NCBI RefSeq assembly: GCF_001546115.1
Contig: NZ_KQ955208.1
Span: forward strand, 1,164,021 to 1,228,020
Reading direction: 5' to 3'
DNA length: 64,000 nucleotides
DNA from: Paracoccus aminovorans
GTDB lineage: Bacteria > Pseudomonadota > Alphaproteobacteria > Rhodobacterales > Rhodobacteraceae
In this document: positions 36,873-45,790 of the stretch, piece by piece
Position numbering within the stretch: the first letter of the stretch is position 1
Layout: every line of letters begins with the position of its first letter
The notes under the pieces: model-generated
Databases searched by the model: none
Told to the model about the DNA's origin: nothing
Seen by the model: the letters and a program-made list of their open reading frames with translations, nothing else
Translations under genes and position numbers: made by a program

Positions 36873-38126
36873 TCACCGCTCCCTCAGCTTCACGCGACTG
36901 TTGAAGACATTCATCCCGCCCGAGATCAGCAGGCTGAGAACCAGGTAGATGCCCATCATCAGCACCATGCATTCCATCTCGCGCCCGGTCTGGTTCAGCG
37001 TGGTGCCGCCCAGCGTGCCGCGCAGGTCCATGTAGCCGACCGCGATGGCGAGCGAGCTGTTCTTGGTCAGGTTCAGGTATTGCGAGATCAAGGGCGGGAT
37101 GATGACCCGCAGCGCCTGCGGCAGGATCACCAGCGACATGGTGCGGCGCGGGCGCAGGCCCAAGGCAAAGGCGGCCTCGGACTGGCCGCGGCTGACGGCC
37201 AGGATGCCGGCGCGGACGATCTCGGCGATGAAGGCGCCGGTATAGAGCGTCAGCGCCAGCCACAGCACCACCAGCGCGTTGTCCATGTTGATGCCCTCGG
37301 CGAAGTTGAAGCCGCGCAGCACCGGCGGGATCAGGTGCAGGCCGAACCACCAGGTCAGTAGCAGGAGCGGCACCGCGAACATCGCCAGCGTGATCCACCA
37401 GGTCGTCGGGCGCTTGCCGGTCGCGTCCTGGATGCGCTGCGCCCGGGTGCGCAGCAGCCGGTTGCCGATGAAGGCCAGCACGATCACCGCGACATAAGCC
37501 ACGAAGGCCCAGCTGATCCCCTCGCGTCCCAGGGCGATGGTGCCCGGCGGGTTGGTCATGCCCAGCGAGGGGATGGCGGTATAGCGGTTCGTCGGCGCGA
37601 TGGTGTCGAACAGGATCATGCTCGCGGCCGGGTTTTCGCCGCGATAGGCGTTGGGCGGCGGCATGACCTCGGTGAAGATCGCCAGGATCACCAGGATCCA
37701 CAAGAGCAGCGGGATATTGCGGAACACCTCGACATAGACCGTCATCAGCCGCGCGATCAGCCAGTTCGAGGACAGCCGCAAGACCCCCACCACCACGCCC
37801 ACGATGGTCGCCGCGATACAGCCCAGAAGCGAGACCAGCAGCGTGTTCAGCAGCCCCACCACCGTGGCGCGCAGATGCGTGTCATCGGAATTATAGGGGA
37901 TCAGCTGCTGCGGAATGTCATAGCCCGCGCGGCGGAACAGGAAGTCGAAGCTCAGCGTCTTGCCCATGGCGGACAGGTTGCGCAGCGTGTTGTCGATCAG
38001 CCAGCTGGCCAGCAGCATCACCAGGATGAAGACGATCGCCTGCAAGGTCAGCGAGCGATAGCGCCGATCATAGATCAGCATCGACCATCGGAATGGTGGA
38101 TTGTCCACCCCCGGATAGGAAACCAT
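36873..38126 (-). CDS. aapQ: general L-amino-acid ABC transporter permease, AapQ/BztB type
   Basis: 417 residues with about eight membrane segments. The coupling loop EAAFALGLRPRRTMSLVILPQALRV is clear. ATG 38126 begins MVSYPGVDNPPFRWSM. It is separated from aapJ by 113 bp that hold a hairpin, the usual layout when the binding protein is made in excess of the permeases. Confidence 0.92.
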   Translation of the reverse strand: MVSYPGVDNPPFRWSMLIYDRRYRSLTLQAIVFILVMLLASWLIDNTLRNLSAMGKTLSFDFLFRRAGYDIPQQLIPYNSDDTHLRATVVGLLNTLLVSLLGCIAATIVGVVVGVLRLSSNWLIARLMTVYVEVFRNIPLLLWILVILAIFTEVMPPPNAYRGENPAASMILFDTIAPTNRYTAIPSLGMTNPPGTIALGREGISWAFVAYVAVIVLAFIGNRLLRTRAQRIQDATGKRPTTWWITLAMFAVPLLLLTWWFGLHLIPPVLRGFNFAEGINMDNALVVLWLALTLYTGAFIAEIVRAGILAVSRGQSEAAFALGLRPRRTMSLVILPQALRVIIPPLISQYLNLTKNSSLAIAVGYMDLRGTLGGTTLNQTGREMECMVLMMGIYLVLSLLISGGMNVFNSRVKLRER

Positions 38127-38195
38127 GTTGTAACCCCCTGTGCCGGACGGGATGCGGGCCTTGTGGCCTCTGTGCGCCGGCGTCGTTCATGCGGC

Positions 38196-38224
38196 GGGCG
38201 GAGGTCTTGCGCCCCGCGCCGCCC
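38196..38224 (-). other. intercistronic hairpin between aapJ and aapQ
   Basis: GGGCGG (38196-38201) pairs with CCGCCC (38219-38224), and further weaker pairing is possible outside. Position after the binding-protein gene suggests mRNA protection or partial termination. Confidence 0.45.
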
Positions 38225-38239
38225 GTTCTTCAACCGCGA

Positions 38240-39265
38240 TCAGCGGAAGGGCATGGCATACATCAGCCCGCCCTGGGTCCATTGCGCGTTCAGGCCGCGC
38301 GCCAGGCCGATGGGGGTCTGCTCGCCGATGGTGGCGGCGAAGATCTCGCCATAGTTGCCGCTGGCCTTGATGGCGCGCTTGGCCCATTCGGCGTCCAGGC
38401 CGATCATCTTGCCCAGCTCGTCGGTGGTGCCCAGCAGGCGCTGCACCTCCGGGTTGGTCGAGGATTTCGCCAGTTCCTCGATATTGGCCGAGGTGACGCC
38501 GTATTCCTCGGCCGCGATCAGCGCGAACAGCGTCCAGCGCGCGATGTCGCCCCAGTTGTTGTCGCCATGGCGCACCGCCGGCCCCAGCGGTTCCTTCGAG
38601 ATGATCTCGGGCAGGATGATGTGGTTTTCCGGGTCGGCGAAGCTGGCCCGCGTCGCGGCCAGGCCCGAGGCGTCGGTCGTATAGGCGTCGCAGGCGCCGG
38701 CCATGTATTGCTGCTCGCCCTCGGCGTTGCTGTCGATGTTGACCGGCTGATAGGTCATGTTGTTGGCCTTGAAGTAGTCGGCCAGGTTCAGCTCGGTCGT
38801 GGTACCGGTCTGGATGCAGATCGTCGCGCCCTCGAGCTCCTTGGCCGAGCTGACGCCCAGGTCCTTGCGCACCATGAAGCCCTGGCCGTCGTAATAGTTC
38901 ACGCCGATGAAATCCAGCTTCAGGTCGGTGTCGCGCTGGAAGGTCCAGGTCGAGTTGCGCGCCAGCAGGTCCACCTCGCCCGAGCTGAGCGCCGTGAAGC
39001 GGGTCTGGCCGGTGGTCGGGACGTATTTCACCTTGGCCGGGTCGCCCAGCACCGCGGCGGCCACGGCCTTGCAGAAGGCCACGTCGAAGCCCGACCAGTT
39101 GCCGTTCGCATCGGGGGCGGCGAAACCGATCAGGCCGGTGTTGACGCCGCAGTTCAGCACGCCGCGCGACTTCACCTCTTTCAGCGTGTCGCCTTCGGCG
39201 GCCATGGCACCCGAAGCCGCAAGGGCCAGCGCCGTAACCGAGCCGAAGAGTGCAGTATGTTTCAT
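38240..39265 (-). CDS. aapJ: general L-amino-acid ABC transporter binding protein
   Basis: 341 residues with a Sec signal peptide (cleavage after GAMA, about residue 22). GVLNCGVNTGLIGFAAPDANGNWSGFDVAFCKAVAAA and the TTGQTRFTALSSGEVDLLARNSTWT stretch are the AapJ/BztA hallmarks. It binds L-amino acids in the periplasm. It is the first gene of the operon; its promoter is at 39367-39395. ATG 39265 has AGAGGGGAAAT upstream. Confidence 0.94.
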   Translation of the reverse strand: MKHTALFGSVTALALAASGAMAAEGDTLKEVKSRGVLNCGVNTGLIGFAAPDANGNWSGFDVAFCKAVAAAVLGDPAKVKYVPTTGQTRFTALSSGEVDLLARNSTWTFQRDTDLKLDFIGVNYYDGQGFMVRKDLGVSSAKELEGATICIQTGTTTELNLADYFKANNMTYQPVNIDSNAEGEQQYMAGACDAYTTDASGLAATRASFADPENHIILPEIISKEPLGPAVRHGDNNWGDIARWTLFALIAAEEYGVTSANIEELAKSSTNPEVQRLLGTTDELGKMIGLDAEWAKRAIKASGNYGEIFAATIGEQTPIGLARGLNAQWTQGGLMYAMPFR

Positions 39266-39366
39266 GAATTTCCCCTCTGTTGTTCCCGGGTCGGGTCACG
39301 GGTCCATCCGCAGACTGCCCGTGGCGAGCCCGTGTTGAAGGGGGCCAGGACTGCCCCCCTTGCAGG

Positions 39367-39395
39367 CATTGTGCCGATGCAGGGCGAAGCGTCAA
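39367..39395 (-). promoter_or_regulatory. promoter of the aap operon
   Basis: Minus strand: -35 TTGACG (39395-39390), 17 bp, -10 ACAATG (39372-39367). The leader to aapJ is about 95 nt. Confidence 0.65.
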
Positions 39396-39416
39396 GAAAG
39401 AAGAAAAACGATCTCC

Positions 39417-40127
39417 TCAGCGCCGGCTGAGCTGCCAGAAACGCTCAGAATCGCGCATGGCGGCCAGGCGGGCGGCGGCGGCCGCGTCGGCCTCCTCGTC
39501 GCGGCCCCAGCGTTGCGCCTGAAATTCCTCGTCAATTCGCGACAGGGCATGGGCGGTTTCGGCGTCGATGCGGCCGCGGATCACCGCCAGCCCCAGCACC
39601 AGCGAGCCGGGCAGCGTCACCAGATCGTGCAGCGCCGTCAGCCCGAAGGCATCCAGCGCCGCGACCTCGGCATGCAGTTTCAGCAGCGCCGCCGGATCCT
39701 GCGGCACCGGGATGACGCCATGGGTGATGCGCAGGAGCGCGCGCAGCTCGGTCGCGGCCCAGTCGATCAGCGGATCCCAGCCCTCGGCCTGGGCGCGGGC
39801 CAGCTCCTCGGGCGCGTCGGCGCGATAGGACAGAAGATCGGTGCCGCCGTATTCGGCCAGCATGGTGGCGACGTCATGGAACTGCGGCGTCACCTTCTCG
39901 ATGGCGGAATTCGCCGCGCGGGTCAGCGGCATCCGGTTCGGGTCGATCACGTCGGCCTGGGCGTCCCATTCCGCGGCAACGGCGCGGGCCAGCGCCTCGG
40001 TCGGCAGGACCAGGGGCTGCTTGCCCGGCGTGCGCAGCGGGCGGTCGTCCAGCACCACCTCCCAGCCCGCGCCGGCCGGCCGCACCGAGGCGGCCTTCCA
40101 GAATCGCCGCGCCTTCCATTCGCTCAT
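39417..40127 (-). CDS. ATP12-family chaperone for F1-ATPase assembly
   Basis: 236 residues. KARRFWKAASV at the start, the LDDRPLRTPGK block and DPLIDWAATEL in the middle are diagnostic of ATP12, a chaperone for the F1 alpha subunit that is shared by mitochondria and Alphaproteobacteria. It is the last gene of the rarA operon and its ATG overlaps the stop of the HAD gene (40124-40127). Confidence 0.9.
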   Translation of the reverse strand: MSEWKARRFWKAASVRPAGAGWEVVLDDRPLRTPGKQPLVLPTEALARAVAAEWDAQADVIDPNRMPLTRAANSAIEKVTPQFHDVATMLAEYGGTDLLSYRADAPEELARAQAEGWDPLIDWAATELRALLRITHGVIPVPQDPAALLKLHAEVAALDAFGLTALHDLVTLPGSLVLGLAVIRGRIDAETAHALSRIDEEFQAQRWGRDEEADAAAAARLAAMRDSERFWQLSRR

Positions 40128-40795
40128 GGCTGCCCTCCTTCGGCCCAGTCCAGCAGCGCCAGCGTCAGGTTGGCATAATCCGGCGCGATCAGCACCGCCC
40201 CCGCCGCCCGCAGGTCGGACGCTGAATGAAACCCCCAGCCGACGCCATAGCCGGCCACTCCGGCCGACTGTGCCATCGCCATGTCAAAGGTACTGTCGCC
40301 CACCATCACCGCGCGGCCCGGCGGCACGCCGGTTTCGGCCAGCGCGCTTTGCAGCATCGCCGGATGCGGCTTGGAGGGATGGCCGTCCGCCGTCTGCCGG
40401 GTCGCGAAACGTTCCGTCAGCCCATGCGCCGCAAGGATCGCCACCAGCCCCCGCATCGGCTTTCCGGTGGCGATGCCTAGCGTGACCCCCCGCAGCCCCG
40501 CCAGCGTGTCGAGGCAGTCCAGCGCGCCGGGATAGAGCTGCGGCAGATGCCCGGCCTCGCGCGAGGCGATGAAATGGCGGCGATAGCCCTCGACCACGCG
40601 GTCGCGCAGTTCGGGGGCGGCGGCGGGCAGCAGGTGCGCCACCGCGACCGGCAGCGACAGGCCAACGATGGACAGGATCGTCGCCCGCTCCATCTGCGGC
40701 AGGCCGGCGGCGCGCAGCCCGGCGTTCATCGACTGGACGATCTCGTCCTGGCTGTCGATCAGCGTGCCGTCCACGTCAAAGACGACCAGCCGCAT
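40124..40795 (-). CDS. HAD-superfamily phosphatase (Gph-like)
   Basis: 223 residues with FDVDGTLIDSQ (nucleophile Asp near residue 7), ATGKPMRG, SKPHPAML and VGDSTFDMAMA. The cap domain lies between. It most resembles phosphoglycolate phosphatase or beta-phosphoglucomutase relatives; the substrate is uncertain. Its ATG overlaps the rluC stop (40793-40797) and its own stop overlaps ATP12, so it is embedded in a coupled operon. Confidence 0.88.
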   Translation of the reverse strand: MRLVVFDVDGTLIDSQDEIVQSMNAGLRAAGLPQMERATILSIVGLSLPVAVAHLLPAAAPELRDRVVEGYRRHFIASREAGHLPQLYPGALDCLDTLAGLRGVTLGIATGKPMRGLVAILAAHGLTERFATRQTADGHPSKPHPAMLQSALAETGVPPGRAVMVGDSTFDMAMAQSAGVAGYGVGWGFHSASDLRAAGAVLIAPDYANLTLALLDWAEGGQP

Positions 40796-41838
40796 TACGC
40801 CTCCTCGAACGGGTCTTCGGGCACGTCGTTTTCCGACCAGCCGAGCGTGTCCCAGGTGCGCCGCATGTGATCGGGCAAGGGCGCGGTGACGGTGACCGGC
40901 TTCTTGCTGATCGGGTGCTCGAAGCGGATCATCCGGGCGTGCAGGTGCAGCTTGCGGCTGATCTCGCCGCCCAGCTGGGCGCCCCAGCCGTCGCCCAGGT
41001 TCTCCTGCCCCGAGCCGCCATATTTGCCGTCGCCGACGATCGGGTGGCCGATCTCGGCCATATGGGCGCGCAGCTGGTGGGTGCGGCCGGTGACCGGCAC
41101 CATGGCGGCCCAACTGACCCGGCCGCCAAGCGCCGACAGCACGGCATAGTCGGTATGGGCGCGCTTGGCGCCCTCGGTCGTCGCCACCTCCGAAGGGTGG
41201 ACGGCGACCATCTTCTCGCCCTCGCCCATACGACCGCGGCCCGGCGCCTTCACGAGGCCGTATTTGATCGAGCCCATGCGCGGATGCGGCACGCCCGCCA
41301 CGGCGGCCCAATAGATCTTGCGGGTCAGCCGGTGCCGGAACGCCTCGGACAGCGCGCGGGCAATGCGGTCGGTGCGCGCCAGCAGCAGGACGCCCGAGGT
41401 GTCCTTGTCCAGCCGGTGCACCAGCTTCGGCCGGTCCTTGTAGCCGAACATCAAGGCCTCGGTCAGCCCGTCCACATGGCGGTCGCCCTGCCCCGAGCCG
41501 CCCTGCGAGGGCAGGCCCGGCGGCTTGTTCAGCGCGATGATATGCTCGTCGCGCCACAGCACACAGGACTGGATCATCTCGGCATCGGATTGCTTGACGC
41601 GGGCCTTGGGCGTCGGCGCCGGCGCCTCGCCGTCCGGGATCGGCGGGATGCGAACCTCCTGGCCCGCCTCGATGCGGGTATTGGCCTTGACCCGGCCGCC
41701 GTCGACGCGCAGCTGGCCGGTGCGGCACATCTTTTCCACCGCGCCCTGCGTCAGCTGCGGGAACCGCTTCTTCAGCCAGCGGTCGATGCGCTGCTCGCCC
41801 TCGTCGGCGCCGATGCGGAGGATCTGCACGCCGCTCAT
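40795..41838 (-). CDS. rluC: RluC-type 23S rRNA pseudouridine synthase
   Basis: 347 residues. An N-terminal S4-like RNA-binding domain (RIDRWLKKRFPQLTQGAVEKMCRTGQLRVDG) is followed by the RluA-family catalytic domain with HRLDKDTSGVLLLA, which contains the catalytic Asp. RluC modifies several uridines of 23S rRNA; assignment to RluC rather than RluD is by overall resemblance. ATG 41838 overlaps the crcB stop; the longer frame to 42255 is an antisense-type shadow. Confidence 0.88.
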   Translation of the reverse strand: MSGVQILRIGADEGEQRIDRWLKKRFPQLTQGAVEKMCRTGQLRVDGGRVKANTRIEAGQEVRIPPIPDGEAPAPTPKARVKQSDAEMIQSCVLWRDEHIIALNKPPGLPSQGGSGQGDRHVDGLTEALMFGYKDRPKLVHRLDKDTSGVLLLARTDRIARALSEAFRHRLTRKIYWAAVAGVPHPRMGSIKYGLVKAPGRGRMGEGEKMVAVHPSEVATTEGAKRAHTDYAVLSALGGRVSWAAMVPVTGRTHQLRAHMAEIGHPIVGDGKYGGSGQENLGDGWGAQLGGEISRKLHLHARMIRFEHPISKKPVTVTAPLPDHMRRTWDTLGWSENDVPEDPFEEA

Positions 41839-42206
41839 GCAAAGATCCCCCGGCCAAGCGCCAGGCCCGCCGTCACCGCCGCCAAGGACAGCAGGACCGA
41901 GGCCGCCACATAGCCCAGGGCCAGCCCCGCCGCGCCGCGTTGCCACAGGGTCAGCGTGTCCAGGGAAAAGGCGGAGAAGGTGGTGAAGCCGCCCAGCACG
42001 CCGGTCAGCAGCAAGGGCGCCAGATGCTGGCCGCCCCGCAGCGCCAGGACCGAGGCCAAAAGCCCCATGGCAAAGCAGCCGGCGATGTTCACCGTCAGCG
42101 TGCCCAGCGGCAGGCCGGTCACGCGCCCGGCCAGGATGTTGACGCCGTAACGCGCCATCGAGCCCAGGGCGCCGCCAAGCGCGACCTGGAGGAATGTGTG
42201 TTTCAT
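41835..42206 (-). CDS. crcB: fluoride-exporting channel Fluc/CrcB
   Basis: 123 residues with four membrane helices. GGALGSMARYGVN near the start, TLTVNIAGCFAMG and GGFTTFSAFSLDT carry the conserved Asn, Phe and Thr/Ser of the dual-topology Fluc channel. It expels fluoride passively. It overlaps both neighbours (rarA stop at 42203-42206, rluC start at 41838). No fluoride riboswitch is visible. Confidence 0.92.
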   Translation of the reverse strand: MKHTFLQVALGGALGSMARYGVNILAGRVTGLPLGTLTVNIAGCFAMGLLASVLALRGGQHLAPLLLTGVLGGFTTFSAFSLDTLTLWQRGAAGLALGYVAASVLLSLAAVTAGLALGRGIFA

Positions 42207-43531
42207 GCTTTGCCCTCTGTCTGCCGCTTCTGCCGCAGGCTGGCGAACCATTCAACGCGCTTTTTCAGGTCGCGCTCGAATCCACGCTCGACCGGCAGAT
42301 ACAGCACCGGCCGCTTCATCCCCTCCGGGAAATAGTTCTGGCCCGAGAAGGCGTCCTCGGCATCATGGTCATAGGCATAGCCGGCGCCATAGCCCTGGTC
42401 CTTCATCAGCCCGGTCGGCGCGTTCAGGATGTGGGCCGGCGGCATCTGGCTGCCCGACTGGCGCGCCAGCGCCCGCGCGCCCTTGTAGGCGACATAGCCG
42501 GCGTTGGATTTCGGCGCGAGCGCCAGATAGATCACCGCCTGCGCCAGCGCGAGTTCGCCCTCGGGGCTGCCCAGGCGTTCGTAAAGCGCCCAGGCGTCCA
42601 GGCAATGGCGCTGCGCGGCCGGGTCGGCCAGGCCGATGTCCTCGACCGCCATGCGGGTGATGCGGCGCGCAAGATAGCGCGGGTCCTCGCCGCCCTCGAG
42701 CATGCGCGCGAACCAGTAAAGCGCGGCATCGGGGTCGCTGCCGCGCACGGATTTGTGCAGGGCCGAGATCAGGTTGTAGTGCTCGTCGCCCGACTTGTCG
42801 TATTTCGCCGCCCGCCGCATCAGCCGCTGCGACAGCTGGCCGGGGGCGAGCTTGCCGGTGACCTTCCAGGCCATGACCTGCTCGATCAGGTTCAAGGCGG
42901 CGCGGCCGTCGCCGTCCGCCATCTCCAGCAGCCGGTCGCGCGCCTCGGCGGTCAGCGGCAGGGCGCGGCCCAGCTCCTGCTCGGCGCGCTGCGCGAGGCG
43001 TTCCAGATCGGCAAGGCTCAACCGCTCCAGCACGATGACCTGGGCGCGCGACAGCAGCGCGGCGTTCAGTTCAAAACTGGGGTTTTCGGTGGTGGCACCG
43101 ACCAGGGTGATGGTGCCGTCCTCCATATGCGGCAGGAAACTGTCCTGCTGCGCCTTGTTGAAGCGGTGGATCTCGTCCACGAACAGCAGCGTGCCGCGGC
43201 CCTGGCTGCGGCGCAGCCGGGCGGCGTCGAAGACCTTGCGCAGTTCCGGCACGCCGGAAAAGATCGCCGAGATCTGCACGAAGGCCAGGTCGGTCTGCTG
43301 CGCCAGCAGCCGCGCGATGGTGGTCTTGCCGACCCCCGGCGGCCCCCAGAGGATCAGCGACGACAGGCTGCCGGCGCCAAGCATGGCGCCCAGCGGTCCC
43401 TCGGGGCCAAGCACCTTGTCCTGGCCGATGACGTCGGAAAGCCGTGCCGGACGGATCCGGTCGGCCAAGGGGCGCGTCGCGTTGCGCGCAGGGTCGCCCT
43501 CGGCGGGCGCGGTGTCGAACAGGTCTGCCAT
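42203..43531 (-). CDS. rarA: replication-associated recombination protein A (AAA+ ATPase)
   Basis: 442 residues with Walker A GPPGVGKTT (about 64-72), Walker B LLFVDEIHRFNKAQQD, sensor GATTENPSFELN and the C-terminal MgsA/RarA tetramerisation region (AVEDIGLADP, GYAYDHDAEDAF, QNYFPEGM). It acts at stalled replication forks. It heads the five-gene operon rarA-crcB-rluC-HAD-ATP12, all joined by 4-5 bp overlaps. Confidence 0.94.
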   Translation of the reverse strand: MADLFDTAPAEGDPARNATRPLADRIRPARLSDVIGQDKVLGPEGPLGAMLGAGSLSSLILWGPPGVGKTTIARLLAQQTDLAFVQISAIFSGVPELRKVFDAARLRRSQGRGTLLFVDEIHRFNKAQQDSFLPHMEDGTITLVGATTENPSFELNAALLSRAQVIVLERLSLADLERLAQRAEQELGRALPLTAEARDRLLEMADGDGRAALNLIEQVMAWKVTGKLAPGQLSQRLMRRAAKYDKSGDEHYNLISALHKSVRGSDPDAALYWFARMLEGGEDPRYLARRITRMAVEDIGLADPAAQRHCLDAWALYERLGSPEGELALAQAVIYLALAPKSNAGYVAYKGARALARQSGSQMPPAHILNAPTGLMKDQGYGAGYAYDHDAEDAFSGQNYFPEGMKRPVLYLPVERGFERDLKKRVEWFASLRQKRQTEGKA

Positions 43532-43592
43532 GCGGGCGGTATGTTACGCCGCCCGCATCACCTGCGAAAGGCCCTCCTCCTGGCGGCGGGCA

Positions 43593-44183
43593 TCAATGCA
43601 TCTTGGTCGCCAGGTTGATCGAGACGCATTGGAAATAGCCGTCGTCGATCCAGATCACCGGGCCCATGGCCTGCGCGTCAAGGCCGCAGGGCTTGAGCCA
43701 GCGCGGCCAGGTCGAGGCGACCAGGCAGACGAGCCGCGTCGCCCCCAGCGCCCGGGCCGAGTTGGTCATTTCCTGCACCAGGGCCAGCTGCACCCGGCGG
43801 CGGTCGCGCTGCGGGATGGTGTGATCGACGAAGAGCCGGCTGGCTTCCCAGGTGCCCGGCTCGACCGGCGCGGGGCCGTCGAGCAGGTTCTGCGGGATCG
43901 AGCCGCCCAGCAGGTCCAGCTGTGCATCGCGGATCATGTAGGAATACATGCCGCAGCTGGCCGTGGTGGGGGTCAGCCGCACGCCGGCCATCACCCGGCC
44001 ATGCTCGTGGATCGCGACCCAGCGGCTCATGGGCGTGTCGTACTGGTCGAACTCCATGTCGTCCGTCTGGGGCAGGTTCCAGCGCTTCTGGACGATGAAG
44101 CTCTGCTTGCGGGCGCGGAAGATGTTCGCGAAGAGTTCGCCGTGGTTGTGCAGGTTGGCGAAGGAAAGTGTGGTGGTCTGCAT
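43593..44183 (-). CDS. luxI: acyl-homoserine lactone synthase (LuxI family)
   Basis: 196 residues. Family residues are visible in order: RARKQSF near residue 23, W35, DDMEFDQYDTP (about 41-51), and the conserved VRLTPT and EASRLFVD blocks. It makes an N-acyl-homoserine lactone from S-adenosylmethionine and acyl-ACP. Paracoccus denitrificans has a comparable synthase (PdnI) making a long-chain signal; chain length cannot be read here. ATG 44183 has AGGAGAAG 7 bp upstream. A LuxR-type gene lies 67 bp upstream on the same strand. Confidence 0.92.
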   Translation of the reverse strand: MQTTTLSFANLHNHGELFANIFRARKQSFIVQKRWNLPQTDDMEFDQYDTPMSRWVAIHEHGRVMAGVRLTPTTASCGMYSYMIRDAQLDLLGGSIPQNLLDGPAPVEPGTWEASRLFVDHTIPQRDRRRVQLALVQEMTNSARALGATRLVCLVASTWPRWLKPCGLDAQAMGPVIWIDDGYFQCVSINLATKMH

Positions 44184-44233
44184 TGGTCTTCTCCTGGGGT
44201 TTGTGGTGGTGGTGGCCCCCAGGTGTAAACCGC

Positions 44234-44251
44234 AACGGTGGACGGACCGTT
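44234..44251 (-). promoter_or_regulatory. candidate lux-type box in front of luxI
   Basis: A perfect 18-bp inverted repeat AACGGT-N6-ACCGTT lies at the luxR stop, 51-68 bp before luxI. The half-site ACGGT/ACCGT recurs upstream of luxR (44909-44942). It may be the LuxR operator for autoinduction, or a small hairpin ending luxR. Confidence 0.5.
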
Positions 44252-44862
44252 TATAGCAAGCGGTAGTCCTTGGCCCGTTGCAGCGCCTCGGCAGTCGTGC
44301 GCGCCATCAGTCTTTCACGCGCCGAAATGAGACGAGCCTTGAATGCGCTTTCCGTAATACCAAGTTTGGCAGCCGCCGCTGCATGACGATCCCCCTCTGC
44401 GATACACCGAAGGGCCTCTTGCTGAGCCTTCGTCAGGCTCTCCGGCGGCTCCGTGATCTCGTGAAGCCGGCGTAGCGTGGTCGAGATCGCTTCGATCTCG
44501 TCATCCGTGAATTCCCGTTTGTCATGGGCGAAGTCGGCGATGGTGCGCGACTTGATCGGGCCATGGGCGACCGCCAGCCCGTAGCGCAGCCCGTGATCCG
44601 CCGCATCCTGCAGGATGGAAAACGGGTCGGGAATCGGCAGCACGCTCCACCGGCAGGTGCCGGTGGTCGAGAAGCCCCAGGCGATGGTGGGGTCGCGGAG
44701 CGCATAGGCCCGCTCGGAATAGCGCTGCGCCCATTCCTTGTTATAGGTCTGGAACTGCATCAGCGGTGCAGCGAAGCGAATGTGAAGCCCGATGAAATAC
44801 CCCGCGGGAGCGAGCTTTTTCAGCTTGGCGAGTGCTGCATTGATTTCCGCGCGAGATGACAT
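44251..44862 (-). CDS. luxR: LuxR-family autoinducer-responsive regulator
   Basis: 203 residues from ATG 44862. Residues about 15-135 resemble an autoinducer-binding domain (FIGLHIRFAAPLMQFQTYNKEWAQRY..., WSVLPIPDPF). The last 65 residues are a LuxR-type helix-turn-helix (LTKAQQEALRCIAEGDRHAAAAAKLGI...). The frame continues to 44991, but the upstream part is not family-like. No clear ribosome site precedes 44862, so the start is uncertain. It is probably the receptor for the luxI product. Confidence 0.82.
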   Translation of the reverse strand: MSSRAEINAALAKLKKLAPAGYFIGLHIRFAAPLMQFQTYNKEWAQRYSERAYALRDPTIAWGFSTTGTCRWSVLPIPDPFSILQDAADHGLRYGLAVAHGPIKSRTIADFAHDKREFTDDEIEAISTTLRRLHEITEPPESLTKAQQEALRCIAEGDRHAAAAAKLGITESAFKARLISARERLMARTTAEALQRAKDYRLL

Positions 44863-44908
44863 GACTTTTTGGACAGATTGCGTTTTTTCAGGGTTACCAC
44901 GAAAAATG

Positions 44909-44942
44909 GCACGGTTCGCAATGTATTCAAGCAATACCGTGC
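44909..44942 (-). repeat. 7-bp inverted repeat upstream of luxR
   Basis: GCACGGT (44909-44915) and ACCGTGC (44936-44942) are separated by 20 bp. They share the ACGGT/ACCGT half-site with the element at 44234-44251. They lie in the 349-bp gene-free region 44863-45211 between luxR and rplQ. Confidence 0.5.
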
Positions 44943-45140
44943 TTGTACGCGACGTTTTTCGGGACGCCGCAGGGTCACCCTGCCGGCGCAACCATCCTTA
45001 CCTGCATGGTGCGCCAAAAGGCAAGCGCCCGGCCGGAAGCACAATTCCCGTTAGTTTTCTGCGCCCGCACGCTCAGCCAGGGGGTGAAAGCCCTTCGCAC
45101 CCACCCTGCCCCGGGTCGGAAAGTTTCGCTTTCATGTGGC

Positions 45141-45174
45141 AAAAATGCCCGCAGCCATCGACTGGCTGCGGGCA
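45141..45174 (-). terminator. Rho-independent terminator of the alpha operon
   Basis: A perfect 12-bp stem (45146-45157 with 45163-45174), a 5-nt loop and T5 on the minus strand (45145-45141) lie 38 bp after the rplQ stop. It is one of the strongest terminators in the window. Confidence 0.93.
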
Positions 45175-45211
45175 TGAACCTTCGCTTAACCCTAAGTAAG
45201 AGTTAATTTTC

Positions 45212-45634
45212 TTACGATTCGTCGGCGGCCGATTCGGCTTCCAGGCGGGCGTGGTCGGCGGCACCCTTGGCCGAGGGATCGCGGTCGACCAGTTCGATGA
45301 TCGCCATCGGCGCCATGTCGCCATAGCGGAAACCGGCCTTCAGGATGCGGACATAGCCGCCCTGGCGGTCCTTGTAGCGGGCGCCGAGAACATCGAACAG
45401 TTTCGCGACATGCTGGTCTTGTTTCAGCTGCGCATCGGCCTGACGGCGGGCGTGCAGATCGCCGCGCTTCGCCAGCGTGATCAGTTTCTCGACGATCGGG
45501 CGCAATTCCTTGGCTTTCGGCAGCGTGGTCTTGATCTGCTCGTGCTCGATCAGCGAGCCGGCCATATTGGCGAACAGCGCCTTGCGGTGTTCGTGGGTGC
45601 GGTTGAGGCGGCGGTAGCCACGGGCGTGACGCAT
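45212..45634 (-). CDS. rplQ: 50S ribosomal protein L17
   Basis: 140 residues. [20 protein letters not shown] is the invariant L17 opening, and ATG 45634 is chosen for that reason over the longer frame to 45763. The acidic tail ([19 protein letters not shown]) is an alphaproteobacterial feature. L17 sits near the peptide exit. It is last in the alpha operon, 156 bp after rpoA. Confidence 0.95.
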   Translation of the reverse strand: MRHARGYRRLNRTHEHRKALFANMAGSLIEHEQIKTTLPKAKELRPIVEKLITLAKRGDLHARRQADAQLKQDQHVAKLFDVLGARYKDRQGGYVRILKAGFRYGDMAPMAIIELVDRDPSAKGAADHARLEAESAADES

Positions 45635-45790
45635 GATTGATCTCCTATGACGTCTTTTGCTTTGTCCGGCAGCCCATGCGTGCGGGCCGCTCTCCTTGGG
45701 GCGGGATTGCCCAGATTTCCGGGGGCGCGCATCGCGTACACCGCGCGTACACAGGCCGTGCACCGGGCGTATGACGCCCCCGGATAGTTC

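Noticed and set aside
41835..43600. Fluoride riboswitch for crcB
   Set aside because: crcB is inside a coupled operon, and no fitting structure was seen before crcB or rarA.
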